This document shows positions 31,803-41,462 of a DNA stretch of 64,000 nucleotides, one piece after another. How positions within the stretch are numbered: position 1 is the first letter of the stretch; the number at the start of each line of letters is the position of its first letter. The notes beneath the pieces were generated by a model. The model did no database searches. It was not told the DNA's origin and saw only the letters and a list, made by a program, of their open reading frames with translations. The stretch is taken from NCBI GenBank assembly GCA_903772945.1, contig CAICTM010000227.1, forward strand, positions 24,806 to 88,805. The letters are read 5' to 3'. This stretch comes from Seminavis robusta. Its lineage: Eukaryota > Bacillariophyta > Bacillariophyceae > Naviculales > Naviculaceae. The translations under genes were made by a program, and so were the position numbers.

Positions 31803-32432
31803 GTGGGAAAGCACTTTTGCTGCAGCAGCGTAGCCCACCACGAGGAGACAATCCCCCGCAACCTAGCTAAACTAACAGTGTCCATGTCTGTGCCAATGCC
31901 TCATCACATTGTACTGGCTGGCCTTTACAGCCCAGCCTCCAAAGAAGGAGCCAAAGGGGATCTCATTTGCATTGCTGCACACTACCTTCTCCGAATTGGA
32001 GAGTACTACACTGACCGACATCCAACTCAGCGATTTAGAGTCAAAGACATCATCTTTCGACATCCTGACCAATCCATCATTCCCAGCACTGACCCCCTAC
32101 AAACACTTCTCAAGGCTGAATATGCAACCATCAGAATCACCAACCAGAAAAATGGACAAAGGGGTCCATGCGCTTATCACCAATGCACTCGCACAATCAA
32201 ATGCCCTGTCATAGCCCTGGCACAACAAGTGGCTCGCATCACAAAGCAAACAGCCAACATCAACACTGCCATTAGTACATACCACATTGTCCTCGCGGGC
32301 TTCATTTCTCGCCCAACTCACTTTGATTTGTCTCATGCTGAACGTGCTGAACAGCTGTACCCGACGCAAGCACGGCCACATGGGAAGTTGGCGTTCTTTC
32401 CAGCCAAGTCGAGGGCTGCTACAGCTGCTTGA
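31803..32432 (+). pseudogene. tyrosine-recombinase (DIRS/Crypton-type) remnant
   Basis: A frame of 209 codons contains KGDLICIAAHYLLRIGEYY, RFRVKDIIFRHP and EYATIRITNQKNGQRG with CPVIALAQQVARI. That order (hydrophobic helix with RxGEY, then a basic strand-rich part, a KNGxRG turn, and a CPV-A helix) is what I know from tyrosine-recombinase integrases of DIRS-like and Crypton elements in diatoms. The RxGE arginine is present, but the frame ends without the downstream HxxR and catalytic Tyr. It is therefore truncated and probably dead. The apparent ATG start is not meaningful. Confidence 0.5.
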
Positions 32433-32844
32433 CTCGAGTCTGTTTTGCAAGTCTCCAATGGTGGCCCCCGCACTTCCAAAAAGAGCTGGGATAGCTCGTA
32501 CACACCAGCTCCATTTCCTCAAGTTCGCTACGATTTAATTGGACCACTCCCGTTCCCATTGCCCCGCCAATGGCAATCAAAGATGCTAATGCAGAGGGAT
32601 CAATCCTGCATAACACCCCAATATTGAATGTTGCCACAGTCTAAGAAAATATAGTGTAGAATTGTTACCATCTCTGAGACCTATAGCTCCCATTTTCCTT
32701 TGCAGTTGATCCCTATGGAAGGTATTGAGAGGTAAGCTGACAGCACTTGCTAGGCTGAAAGAATAATATCGGAACAAGCTCCTGCCAGGAGCTGGAAACT
32801 CTGTAAGCAGAGCAGAGGAGGCCCAGTGGCCATCCTCATCTCTT

Positions 32845-33180
32845 GTGGATCCACCCTGGTCCATTCAAGAAGTTATTGCTGAGCAAGGATTCGCCCAACT
32901 ACTGTACATCCATATTAACCAGTTAGAGTTCTTGACTCTCATTTTGGAGCTGGCCGGATCAATCAGTTGTTGCTCCGTGTTCCCTATCAGAAGAGGAAAA
33001 GGTGGAGGTGTTCCCGTAGAGAGAGCCCAAGGTTCCAGTGTTGCTGTCCTGGTCAGACAATACGTCGTCTGTCTCTGGGGCCAATTGGGCCACCACCAAG
33101 TCCCTGCAAGGGCAGTGTTTGGTTGGGTACGTCCGGCATTTACTTTTGCAAGGCTTGGAATACAAAACGAGGAATGAGTA
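32845..33180 (+). pseudogene. retroelement RNase H remnant (DIRS-like), frameshifted
   Basis: The frame from 32845 gives LLYIHINQLEFLTLILELAG, like the HIN-LE-L start of RNase H in DIRS-like and related elements. After a frame change, LLSWSDNTSSVSGANWATTK (about 33036-33096) and SLQGQCLVGYVRHLLLQGLE follow, matching the SDNTSAxxW-NKATT block. The two parts lie in different frames, so the copy is broken. It sits downstream of the tyrosine-recombinase remnant on the same strand, which is the reverse of the usual DIRS order; two separate insertions or a rearrangement are possible. Confidence 0.6.
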
Positions 33181-33672
33181 CGAGCATTAATAGAGGGTGC
33201 TCCTCCAGGCTACTACAGTAACTCAGAGTTTGAGTACATTAGAGTTCTTGCTTTCTACCAGCGATGTACCTAGCTAGCTAGCCAGTTGCTAGTTAGACAT
33301 GCTGCGAAATACTGATGGGTGTTGCAACGTTGGCCGGTCTCCCCCATCGCAGACAAGCACTTGGGGGGCGGACGGTCCTGTCCAGACCGGAAGCAAGAGA
33401 ACCAAGTGCAGGTCTACTAAGAACTTTTAAGGAAATTCCTAAGAATGGTTGCTACCGTACGGCACTTATGTTGCTCAACTAAATAGATTGTTGGTTTGTC
33501 TGTTGGTTTCTCTGATTTGCACTAAATCGATTGTAGTTTTGCTTCCAACTCAAACGTTTGTTGGGTTCCTTCCGCTAAAATCATCCAAGAAGATCCTTCA
33601 AAAGACATCTTCTTTCTTTCCTCACTTCCTCGTCCTAAAACACTTCGAACAGCTTGGTGTTGTTGTTGTATT
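33181..33672. other. intergenic, nothing recognised
   Basis: About 490 bp downstream of SPT4 (convergent with the RNase H remnant). No gene evidence. Confidence 0.4.
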
Positions 33673-34295
33673 TTACGCCGACGGCTTGCACCTCCATCGA
33701 TATCCTCTATTTTCTAAATCTTCTTCGGTATCGCGATCGAATTGTCCCGTGACAGATATAGCATAAACTCCTGGCAGATTGTTATCGACTCGAATCCACT
33801 TGGCGACCCAACTTTCCCTCGGATCCATAACGGCGGCATGACCTTCATAAAATGCCGTCGTACACATGCTCGTTCGTTCGTGGTTGTCGACCTATCAAGT
33901 ATGCAAAAAGGAAATGGAGGGAAAAGAGGGGTGTGAGAGAGAAAAGAAAAGAAACTCGGCGAAAATAAATGAGCTGCAGCCACCACCAAATGCTTCATTC
34001 GACTCGACTGAGACTCCTATCTTTCCATGTCACACACACCGCGTTCGCAACATATTCCAACAAGCCATCACTCCATTCCATCATCATCACTAATATAGCT
34101 TACCATATCTAAAAAGGGACAATTTTCGCATCCTTCGTTAATGAATTGATCGAGTGTCTTTAGAAGCCCGCAACGCTTGCACGCCCTTATCCCTCGTATT
34201 GCATTTGGCACGGGTGCTTGCGCCAATTCGGCAACCGAAGCTTGAATTTCCTCACCTCCTTCCTCTTCGGGTTGTTCTTCCTCGTCGTAATTCAT
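33673..34295 (-). CDS. SPT4: transcription elongation factor SPT4 (two exons)
   Basis: Exon 1 34295-34104 and exon 2 33891-33673, joined across a 212-bp intron in phase 0, give 136 residues. The N-terminus is acidic (MNYDEEEQPEEEGG). The zinc finger is C39-x2-C42 ... C56-x2-C59 in RACKRCGLLKTLDQF and GCENCPFLDM. Exon 2 continues VDNHERTSMCTTAFYEG, then MDPRESWVAKWIRVDNNLPG and VYAISVTGQFD, the Spt4 core strands. Spt4 binds the NGN domain of Spt5 and supports processive RNA polymerase II transcription. The intron splits exactly after the zinc finger. ATG 34295 is preferred over the more distal in-frame start because the extension is Thr/Asn low complexity. Confidence 0.95.
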
Positions 34296-34384
34296 TTTGA
34301 TTTGAGTTTGGTTTGTTGTTGTTGTTGTTGTTGTTGGTTTGTTGGTTTGTGTTTGGTTTGGTCGTTGTCTTCTTGTTGTCGGTT

Positions 34385-34406
34385 CACAGCGGCTAACGCC
34401 GCTGTG
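34385..34406. promoter_or_regulatory. perfect 9-bp inverted repeat upstream of SPT4
   Basis: CACAGCGGC-TAAC-GCCGCTGTG, 90 bp upstream of the SPT4 ATG. It can form a GC-rich hairpin or serve as a site for a dimeric factor. Function unknown. Confidence 0.5.
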
Positions 34407-34689
34407 ACGTGGCATGAGGCACCCAAACCCCTCTCCGGGACTAACAATCGCTGGCCCTCCTTTTCAAAAATACCCGGTGTGCTCTCAAAGACCCTCCCCG
34501 ATTACCCAGGCCTAAATTACTTAAGGGCCTGATCTGCCCCCATTTTCAGCCAGAAGCGACTCTCTTTGAGTATCTTATAAGTAGGCCTACTACTGATTAT
34601 CCTACAGTTTACTTTTTCTCTTGCCCAAAATCACTTGGGGTATCACATTCAATCGCACCCTTTCCTGGGTGCTCTTCTTTTTCTTTTCA

Positions 34690-36796
34690 TCACTTCTTCT
34701 TTCCACCTTTGCCTCCTTTGTTTTCCTTTCCTCCTTCCTTGTTTTCCTCAGCTGGGTCGAACATGTCCATGATGGCACCCATCGTCGCCGCAATGGCATT
34801 GTGGACTGGGGAGGGTGGTCGATCGGTGTTTCTGGTAGCAGCAGAACTGACGTCCACGAAATAATAAATGAGAGAAGGGTCATCGCGAAACATGCGAATG
34901 ATGGAGGCCTTGGCAAGCTTTAGGATAACTGTAGTCGCTGCCTTCACAATCGCATCCCTCGACGCTTTGTCAGCTGGTGCAAGAGTTGGGGACGGAACTC
35001 TATAGCCACGTAGCTGGGACTTTCCATTCTGGTCACTTGTAGTCTCGAGGACGGTTTGAATGGCCTTTGCGCCGGGGAAACCACTCATTCTGGAGTATGT
35101 ACTGGCAGCTGACTTCCAGTTGCTTAGTCTAGCGTCGTGCTCCCACTGCGCAGAGCTCCTCCAGTACTTGGGCTTTACACTAGAATGGGGCGGAGTGATG
35201 GGATCCTCCACGTCGTCAGGCTGTTCAGCCTTCTTCTTTTTCCTCTCTTCCTTCCTTTCTTCGTGTCGTTCCTTTGCTCGAGCCTTCCGGTTTTTCCACT
35301 TTGCTGGCGTGTCGTCCTTCTTCTTCTTGTTCTTCTTCATGTCTTTCTTGGTGCACTTCCCAGTAGCTTTCTTGCCCCTCTTTGTTGTCCTCCTCTTGCG
35401 CTGGACTCTCTTTGTGCTCGGCTTCTGGTATGATTCTTCGTCGGACGATTCGGTGCTGCTGTCAGATTGCGACTCAGTATCAGAGTCACGGTCAGGAAAG
35501 GGAAACGACGCTGCGGGGGGAGGCTTCATCTGAGGCTGGAATGGGGTACTCTTCCTAGCTCCTGCAACTTGATGATTCTTCTTCTTGACAGCAGCCGGCT
35601 TCTTGTCGTCATCTGAAGAGTCACTAGAGGACGAATCAACGGCAATGGCATCAGCCGCTGATGATCCATTGCTGAAGCGAACTTTGTTGGGCAAAGCTGC
35701 AGGCTTCCTTTCGTCCTCGAGACTGGTGGAGGAATCGCTGTCAACGAACTCGACCTCCACATCTGGAGGTGTCTTCTTTCGGATGGGTTTCTTGTTTCCA
35801 TGTCCACCGGCAGACCTGCAGAACTCAGGTGTTGGCTTCGTGTCGCGTCTCTTCTTGGCAGGGGACTTTGTTGGGCTGTTTCTGTCGATGGGCACAGCCG
35901 CCCAGGCCATAGGAATGACAGCACCGGGACGCTTTGACCCAAGGTAAAAATTCAACACGTGGTTCTCGTTGTCGGTGATGCGATCGGGGTCCTTGGCAAG
36001 GAGGAAAGCAATGACTTCTTCGATGTGCCCAGGTTCGCTTTCATCTAGATCAACCACCTGATCATAATCCACTAGCTGTTCCACGAGCTTCCATTCGTGG
36101 TCATCGTCTGGAAGCATCGAAAGGGGGGGAGGAGAGCCATAGTCTCTGGCTTGCCTTGTAGAGGTAGCGCTTCCTTTTGGAACGTTCTTCGCTGCTGCTT
36201 TCTTTTCGGTCTTCTCTGCAGCATTCTTTTCGTCCATGGACACTTCTAGCTCCACAACTTTTTTGGGATCCAGCAGCTGAGTTCCTCCATTGTTGTTCTG
36301 CGACGGAGGCTGTTCCTGCGAATCGGAAAGCATCGACGGCTGCTTTTTGCAGGTTCAGTAATGAGTTAGGATTGAGACAATACAAGGAACAACATAATAT
36401 GTCACGGGGGCATACCTGCTGGCAATGAAAATCTTGAGTCAGCTGTTCGGCTGTTGCCGCCCAGAAACGTGCATTCAGATCAGCACGTACGGAATCATCG
36501 TAGTAGTTCAGGCCTTCTGCTTCACTTTCGTCTTGTTCTCCTTCAAGGAGATCTTCCTTCGGTTGTTCTGGGAATCTCTGCCTCTGTCCGTCGTATCTTT
36601 CCGCACGGATGGCGGGGCTGTCACCTGTTTCGTTGGGCGGTTCAATGTTGATGTTTGCATCGTTCGTAGAACTGGACGTTTCATCGCGGGTGGCGCCTTC
36701 CTCGTTGATACCCTCTTCGTTGGGTGCCCTCTCAACCTCCTTGGAGTCGCCGATGTGAGCACCATCTCCACCAACCTTCGAATTGTTGCGCTCCAT
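34690..36796 (-). CDS. Lys/Ser/Asp-rich nuclear-type protein of unknown function (two exons)
   Basis: Exon 1 36796-36416 and exon 2 36342-34690, with a 73-bp intron in phase 0, give about 677 residues. Exon 1 is acidic and Asn/Glu-rich and ends at LTQDFHCQQ. Exon 2 has a short ordered region (HEWKLVEQLVDYDQVVDLDE and HIEEVIAFLLAKDPDRITD), then alternating acidic Ser/Asp runs and strongly basic Lys/Arg runs, and a C-terminal helical segment (ASRDAIVKAATTVILKLAKA). It ends in a Gly/Lys repeat. Composition suggests a chromatin- or nucleic-acid-binding protein. It is head to head with the Merlin-type transposase 720 bp away and could be a second protein of that element or an ordinary host gene. 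An acceptor-like site upstream of 36796 leaves open a further 5' exon. No family recognised. Confidence 0.6.
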
Positions 36797-37516
36797 TACA
36801 GAGATCCTGATTGCTTTTTCTGCTTTTGCGACCTGCCAAAAAGGAATTTGTGGGTATCTCAGAACTGCGAAAGAAATGATAGGATGGATGCATAAAGGGA
36901 GCATGACGGAAGATTTTGAGAGCGAGTGCTTCCAAGCGACGCCAATTCGATTGCCTAAGTATGGTACACCGGTAGGGCACAACGAATGCGATGCAATGAC
37001 AAAACTAATACGGATTACTGTAAATGAATACTTTTGAATAGAGCCTGTCTATGGAACAATGCTGGGAGGATGGCTCGACGGAGGCAATCCGTGCTCTTCG
37101 GCATTGCTTCTGTATACCATAGAAGCAACGGTGCCGCCAATCTCCTAATTGAAGGTGCGCAACAGCAAACAAATAGGGACGGGATCTGCCATTTCGGTTG
37201 TTGAGACGCCTATATAGATTGGTGCCGCCTTGGAGGTTGGGGTCGGACCAGATTGGTAGGTCAGGCGGTTGTTGTGTAGTACGCGGGAAAGGTCAGAAAC
37301 TCTTCTTACAACAGAAAGGAGTGTACGCGAGATATGCTGGAGCAAAAATTTTGTTTCATGCGTCGAAAACTGTTCCTGAGCGAATAAAAGCTCACAACTT
37401 TTGCTGAGCCAATTTTTTGTTGTTGCTGTTTTGTTGCCGTCGCTTCCATCCTTTTGCCTTCCCATTCTATCTCTCTCTTTTTGCGAATTGTTGTTTCTTT
37501 TTCTGTTTCTGCTACG
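36797..37516. other. divergent region between the unknown gene and the Merlin-type transposase
   Basis: About 720 bp with no recognised feature; it contains both 5' flanks. A TATATA-like element (TATATAGAT) is at about 37211-37219. Confidence 0.5.
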
Positions 37517-39040
37517 ATGCCTCGAGGACATCAGGCTAGACTTAGATCGGCAAGGTCGTTCGCTAGGAGCCTGCTAAGACAACTGAGACCACAAAGGAGT
37601 GAGTCGGCATCAGGTGACGGGGAACAAGAAAGACCAACAAGGAAACGATACAAACACGCCGATCGATTCAAGAGCAGACGCAAGAAGATACGTGACCTCG
37701 AGCAGGAAATAGAGGGTGTCCCAACTCTGTTTGAACTCAAGGACATTCTGTATGACGAGAACAAATCCATCGAGTTCCTGCGAAAGAAAGGGGTAATCAA
37801 TATTCCAACCACGTGTGACAGATGCAGCAGCCCCGTGGGCCAGGACTGGACGAGACACCAGGTGCGTTGTCAGAAGACGAACTGCATGTACAGGCCCCCA
37901 GTCAAGTGTGAATTGTGCCCGTGTGGAGAACTTCAACAGACAACGACTTCTTTGGGAGATCAAGGTGTGCGGTGCACCGCAGAAGAATGCGGATGGGAGT
38001 GGAGCCCAGGCAAATGCTGCACGCGATCATTCTTCCGGAACAGTGTTCTGGAACGATGTCATCTGCCAAAGAATGAGGTTGTTCACCTCATCTATCTTTG
38101 GTTGAACAAAGCGACCAACACACAGGTTTGCCAGCAACTTGGCTGGAATTCCGAGACAGCTGGGCGTTGGTTGAAGTATTGCCGACAGCTTGTGACGGAG
38201 ATGATAGTCACTCAGCCTCACGTGAACAACATGATTGGAGGGCACGATGTCATAGTGGAAATCGATGAGTCAAAAATGGCACGGAGGAAGTACAATCGAG
38301 GAAGACGAGTGAAGGGAAGTTGGGTCCTCGGAATGGTGGAAAGAACAGCAGAGAGACGGATGGTTCTTGTGGTGGTGGACTCTCGTGACAAGAAGACGCT
38401 TGAGCATTCCATCAAGACATTTGTTCATCCAGGATCAACAATTCACACGGACATGTGGAAAGGGTATATCGGTTTGGAGAGAATCGGGTATACCCACAAA
38501 ACGCTTTGTCACAAATACGAGTTTGTTGCCGAGGACGGTACTCACACGCAGACAGTTGAGGGCAACTGGACTCCTCTAAAAAAGGCAATTCCGGTTCAGT
38601 GCAGAGAAGGTGCCGACCTCCAGGACTATTTGTTCGAGTACATGTGGAGAAGGAAGAACCTGGGAAGACAGTGGGAAGCGATGTGGCAAGGCCTGGCGAG
38701 GGTACGATTGACACGGCGGGAACTCCAGGTGATCTTGCAGGAACGAGAGAACAGTTGTGAGGACGACGACGACGACTACTGTCCAGTCCTCGACTCTAGA
38801 TTGGATGCAGAGGAGGACGAGGCTGGTGACACACAGTGGGGCGACTTCGGGGATGACACTTTCACTCCGGATACGGATGACGAGGGTGAGAACAACGGCA
38901 ATGGTGAATCTACCGACGAGGACGTAGAACGAATGACGGAAACGATCGCATACGAGGTGATCAGTGAGCTGATGGCGGGAGGCGCCATTGACCGATCCAT
39001 CTTCTTCGATGAGCAGGGCAACCAGTTTGGTATCATATGA
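37517..39040 (+). CDS. Merlin/IS1595 (ISXO2-like) transposase
   Basis: A 507-residue intact protein from ATG 37517. The basic N-terminus (about 1-70) is followed by a Cys-rich region with CDRC, CQKTNC, CELCPCG and CTAEECGWEW, probably zinc ribbons. The catalytic core has the ISXO2 pattern: VIVEIDESK with Asp250, RRKYNRGRRVKGSWVLGMVER, VVVDSRDKKTLEHSIK, PGSTIHTDMWKGY with Asp312, and THTQTVEGNW with Glu348. These fit the DDE triad of Merlin and bacterial IS1595/IS1016 transposases. An acidic C-terminal tail follows (about 410-480). The reading frame is unbroken, so recent activity or domestication is possible. I could not find convincing terminal inverted repeats around it. Confidence 0.88.
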   Translation: MPRGHQARLRSARSFARSLLRQLRPQRSESASGDGEQERPTRKRYKHADRFKSRRKKIRDLEQEIEGVPTLFELKDILYDENKSIEFLRKKGVINIPTTCDRCSSPVGQDWTRHQVRCQKTNCMYRPPVKCELCPCGELQQTTTSLGDQGVRCTAEECGWEWSPGKCCTRSFFRNSVLERCHLPKNEVVHLIYLWLNKATNTQVCQQLGWNSETAGRWLKYCRQLVTEMIVTQPHVNNMIGGHDVIVEIDESKMARRKYNRGRRVKGSWVLGMVERTAERRMVLVVVDSRDKKTLEHSIKTFVHPGSTIHTDMWKGYIGLERIGYTHKTLCHKYEFVAEDGTHTQTVEGNWTPLKKAIPVQCREGADLQDYLFEYMWRRKNLGRQWEAMWQGLARVRLTRRELQVILQERENSCEDDDDDYCPVLDSRLDAEEDEAGDTQWGDFGDDTFTPDTDDEGENNGNGESTDEDVERMTETIAYEVISELMAGGAIDRSIFFDEQGNQFGII

Positions 39041-40122
39041 GTGGCGTTTTTTGTCGTTGTGTTTGCATGCTGTCGGTTTGCACGGTTTGCTAAGCTAGCT
39101 AGGAGTAACCGCTTTTGTACCCTAGTCTATTGTCGAGTATCTGGTCTTTGCCCTATGTGACAGCTTGCTGTGCTTTTTGTCGTGATGATCATTTAGGGAA
39201 AGACGGTACAATCACCAACATGGAGTGGCCGGGTTTGGCGGTTTTCTGACGTTGTAAGAACTGTTACCTTTGGCGCATTTTTTCTGTTGCTTCCTACAGA
39301 AAAACGTACAGTAAATTTATGTGATCTAATTGTTTAAGTGTCAGTTGTAAGATAATGCGACCAAATTTCCGGTTCACCGTTTCTATCGCCGAAACTTTTG
39401 GGTGGCATCACCTGAGATTTTCCCACATTGGCGGGGGGTTCCATTTGGTCACAATTTTTGGCAATAGCGATCAACCAGGGGGACCACTGCTGCCCTTTTT
39501 CGGCTGCTTCTTCATTGCCAAAAAAGTCTCACCAACAACAAAGCTCCGATGGAACCAATGCCCCTTGTGTTTTGGCTATTGTGTGGGCATTGATGCTCGG
39601 GGAGTTTTAAAGGATTAGATCACTCCCACTTTGCAACAACGGTCTTGTTTCGACAAAATCCGGGACCTAATTTGTGCATTGGGGAATGCTGGGACTTAAC
39701 GGCGACGCGATGCTTCCATGCTTTTGAGGTCGGGGGGTTTGGGGAAGGCTTTTGAAAAATCTCGGTGGGCATTTTAAATGGTAGGCCAGCGTTTTGAAAG
39801 TGCTTAAGTAATTTTAGTCATGTTCGTGACAGGGACTGAAACCACCCCCTTCGTGACGTCACAGCATGGATAACCTATGGTACCCCTTGTTGTCTTCTTG
39901 TTCACAACGCTTCTGTTTGCGGAAAGCGTGTTTCGCTGCTGAATTTAGCTCGCACACTTGCTCACGGATCCAAAGATCCAAACCCAGCGTCCCAAAGCCA
40001 CCCATGGCCACAACCACAACCACACAGCCACCCACACCCACAACATCTTGACCACTGCTGCCCAACCCTCCACACTCCCGTCTGCTCAAAGGATCATTAT
40101 TATTGATTATTGTTAATTCACC
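39041..40122. other. intergenic, nothing recognised apart from a CRE-type site
   Basis: About 1.1 kb between the Merlin-type gene and the Tse2-like gene. A TGACGTCA palindrome lies at 39854-39861, about 260 bp upstream of the next ATG. Open frames near 39355-39618 show no protein character. Confidence 0.5.
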
Positions 40123-40596
40123 ATGACAGGCTCCAATTTCATCGTCTCTCGATTCAAACGTCTTCCCGTGACACTTTATCGGTTGCAAGGTCGTCTCCCG
40201 GTGAATCTGCGCGATCATGCCACGCAAATGGCAGCCGGTCGACAGTCGTTCGATCTGAAGCGCCGCGAAGCGGATGGTCTGGTTCATCCCGCACAAGGCG
40301 ATACATGGATTGGCCCCAATGGCATGTCCCTTCGTCCCGCCACGGAGAATATGCTGCACATTGCCAAGAATTATCGCGGCAATGTGACCGTCTATCGCAT
40401 GCAAGAAGGCATGGATATGCCGGATGGACTGATCGTCTTGCACGAACGAGACGATCATTACTCGCTCCAAACCGACGAGCCAGTGACGCTCGAAACACTC
40501 AACGAACGCCTCACAGAATTTTTGGAAACGCTTCCGTCGCAAACGCGGGATCAATTTGTAGAGCAATTGGAAGATCCAGACGATCAAGACAATTAA
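40123..40596 (+). CDS. Tse2-like ADP-ribosyltransferase-fold protein
   Basis: A 157-residue intronless protein from CC-ATG 40123. It reads RFKRLPVTLYRL near residue 10-21, ADGLVHPA near 50, GPNGMSLRP near 65, and DGLIVLHERDDHYSLQ near 100-116, followed by LETLNERLTEFLE. That block order (LP-TLYR, NG-S-RP, L-HE-xDHYSLQP) is what I recall for eukaryotic proteins with the Tse2 ADP-ribosyltransferase toxin domain, first defined in a bacterial type VI secretion effector and also found in fungi. There is no signal peptide or membrane segment; it ends in an acidic tail. Whether it has enzymatic activity, and on what target, is unknown. No immunity-type neighbour is seen. The assignment is by motif memory only. 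Confidence 0.6.
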   Translation: MTGSNFIVSRFKRLPVTLYRLQGRLPVNLRDHATQMAAGRQSFDLKRREADGLVHPAQGDTWIGPNGMSLRPATENMLHIAKNYRGNVTVYRMQEGMDMPDGLIVLHERDDHYSLQTDEPVTLETLNERLTEFLETLPSQTRDQFVEQLEDPDDQDN

Positions 40597-41462
40597 TTAA
40601 TCATTAGAATGAATGAATACAGTACCAGTATAAACCAAGGAACAGCAGCATAGTATGTCAATCAATCTGCACCAAGTTGGATGGTTATCATGTATGTGGA
40701 CCTTGCACTCCCGCACCTCCAATGGTCGCGGAGCCCAAATATAGATCAACCCTCGCTTCGGCTTGTTGGGGGATTGCCAGTACAGGAGTCCATGCCCATT
40801 GACACCATATCCGTTATAGATGTTGTTGTTGTTTTTGAGAGGGTTGCTTGGTAGCCCTAGCGGTAACTTTTAAGATGTTAACTGGCTGGGGCTCAGCAGA
40901 AGTACTTGGAATGGAACTGGGCATGGAGCTGGGCATGGAGTTGCTGCTATAGAGATGATAGCTTGCTAGTAATAATAATAGTTGACTGGGGCTCAGCAGA
41001 GTATACTTGGATTGGTACTGGGGATAGAGCTAGATTTGGCTGGGAGAACTGCTAGCTAGAGCTATCACTCACTGGTTGGGAAGGAGCTGCTAGAGTTAGC
41101 CACATCACTAGCTAGCTGGAAGAGTTGCTTGGTAGCTACGGTGGCTAATGATAACTGGGTGAAGTCAGGATGAAGGTCGAGACTAGCTAGTCTACTGCTC
41201 TAGATTAGGTGGTCCTCTATCTACCTACTGATGTGTCTACCGTATGTTTGGCTCGCACACTTGCTCGCAGCAAAAAGATCCAAACCCATTCTCGCCAAGT
41301 CCAGACACTCAACTTTCCCACCACAACAGGAAGCAATCACCAGAAGCAACATAGCAAGAGGAACATCGCATCGATCGAGTTGGTGCCAGTGTGCTCCTGC
41401 CTCAAGTGAGTCGAGTTGAGTCGAGTCCATCCTAGCTACTAATAGTAGACTGGTGAGGCAGT
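40597..41462. other. intergenic with short direct repeats
   Basis: About 870 bp. A CTGGGGCTCAGCAGA sequence occurs twice, near 40887 and 40987, each followed by a GTA-CTTGGA/TT-type sequence, so a short segment of about 100 bp appears duplicated and diverged. TAGCTAGC runs are common. No gene evidence. Confidence 0.5.

Noticed and set aside
39355-39618. Plus-strand frame of 87 codons after the Merlin-type gene
   Set aside because: No domain, and the surrounding DNA looks like ordinary non-coding sequence.
34509-39817. AATTACTTAAG-type inverted match (34511-34525 and 39803-39817) as termini of the Merlin-type element
   Set aside because: Only 13 of 15 bases agree, no 8-9 bp target duplication flanks them, and the sequence does not start with the GG usual for Merlin ends. 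Chance is a fair explanation.
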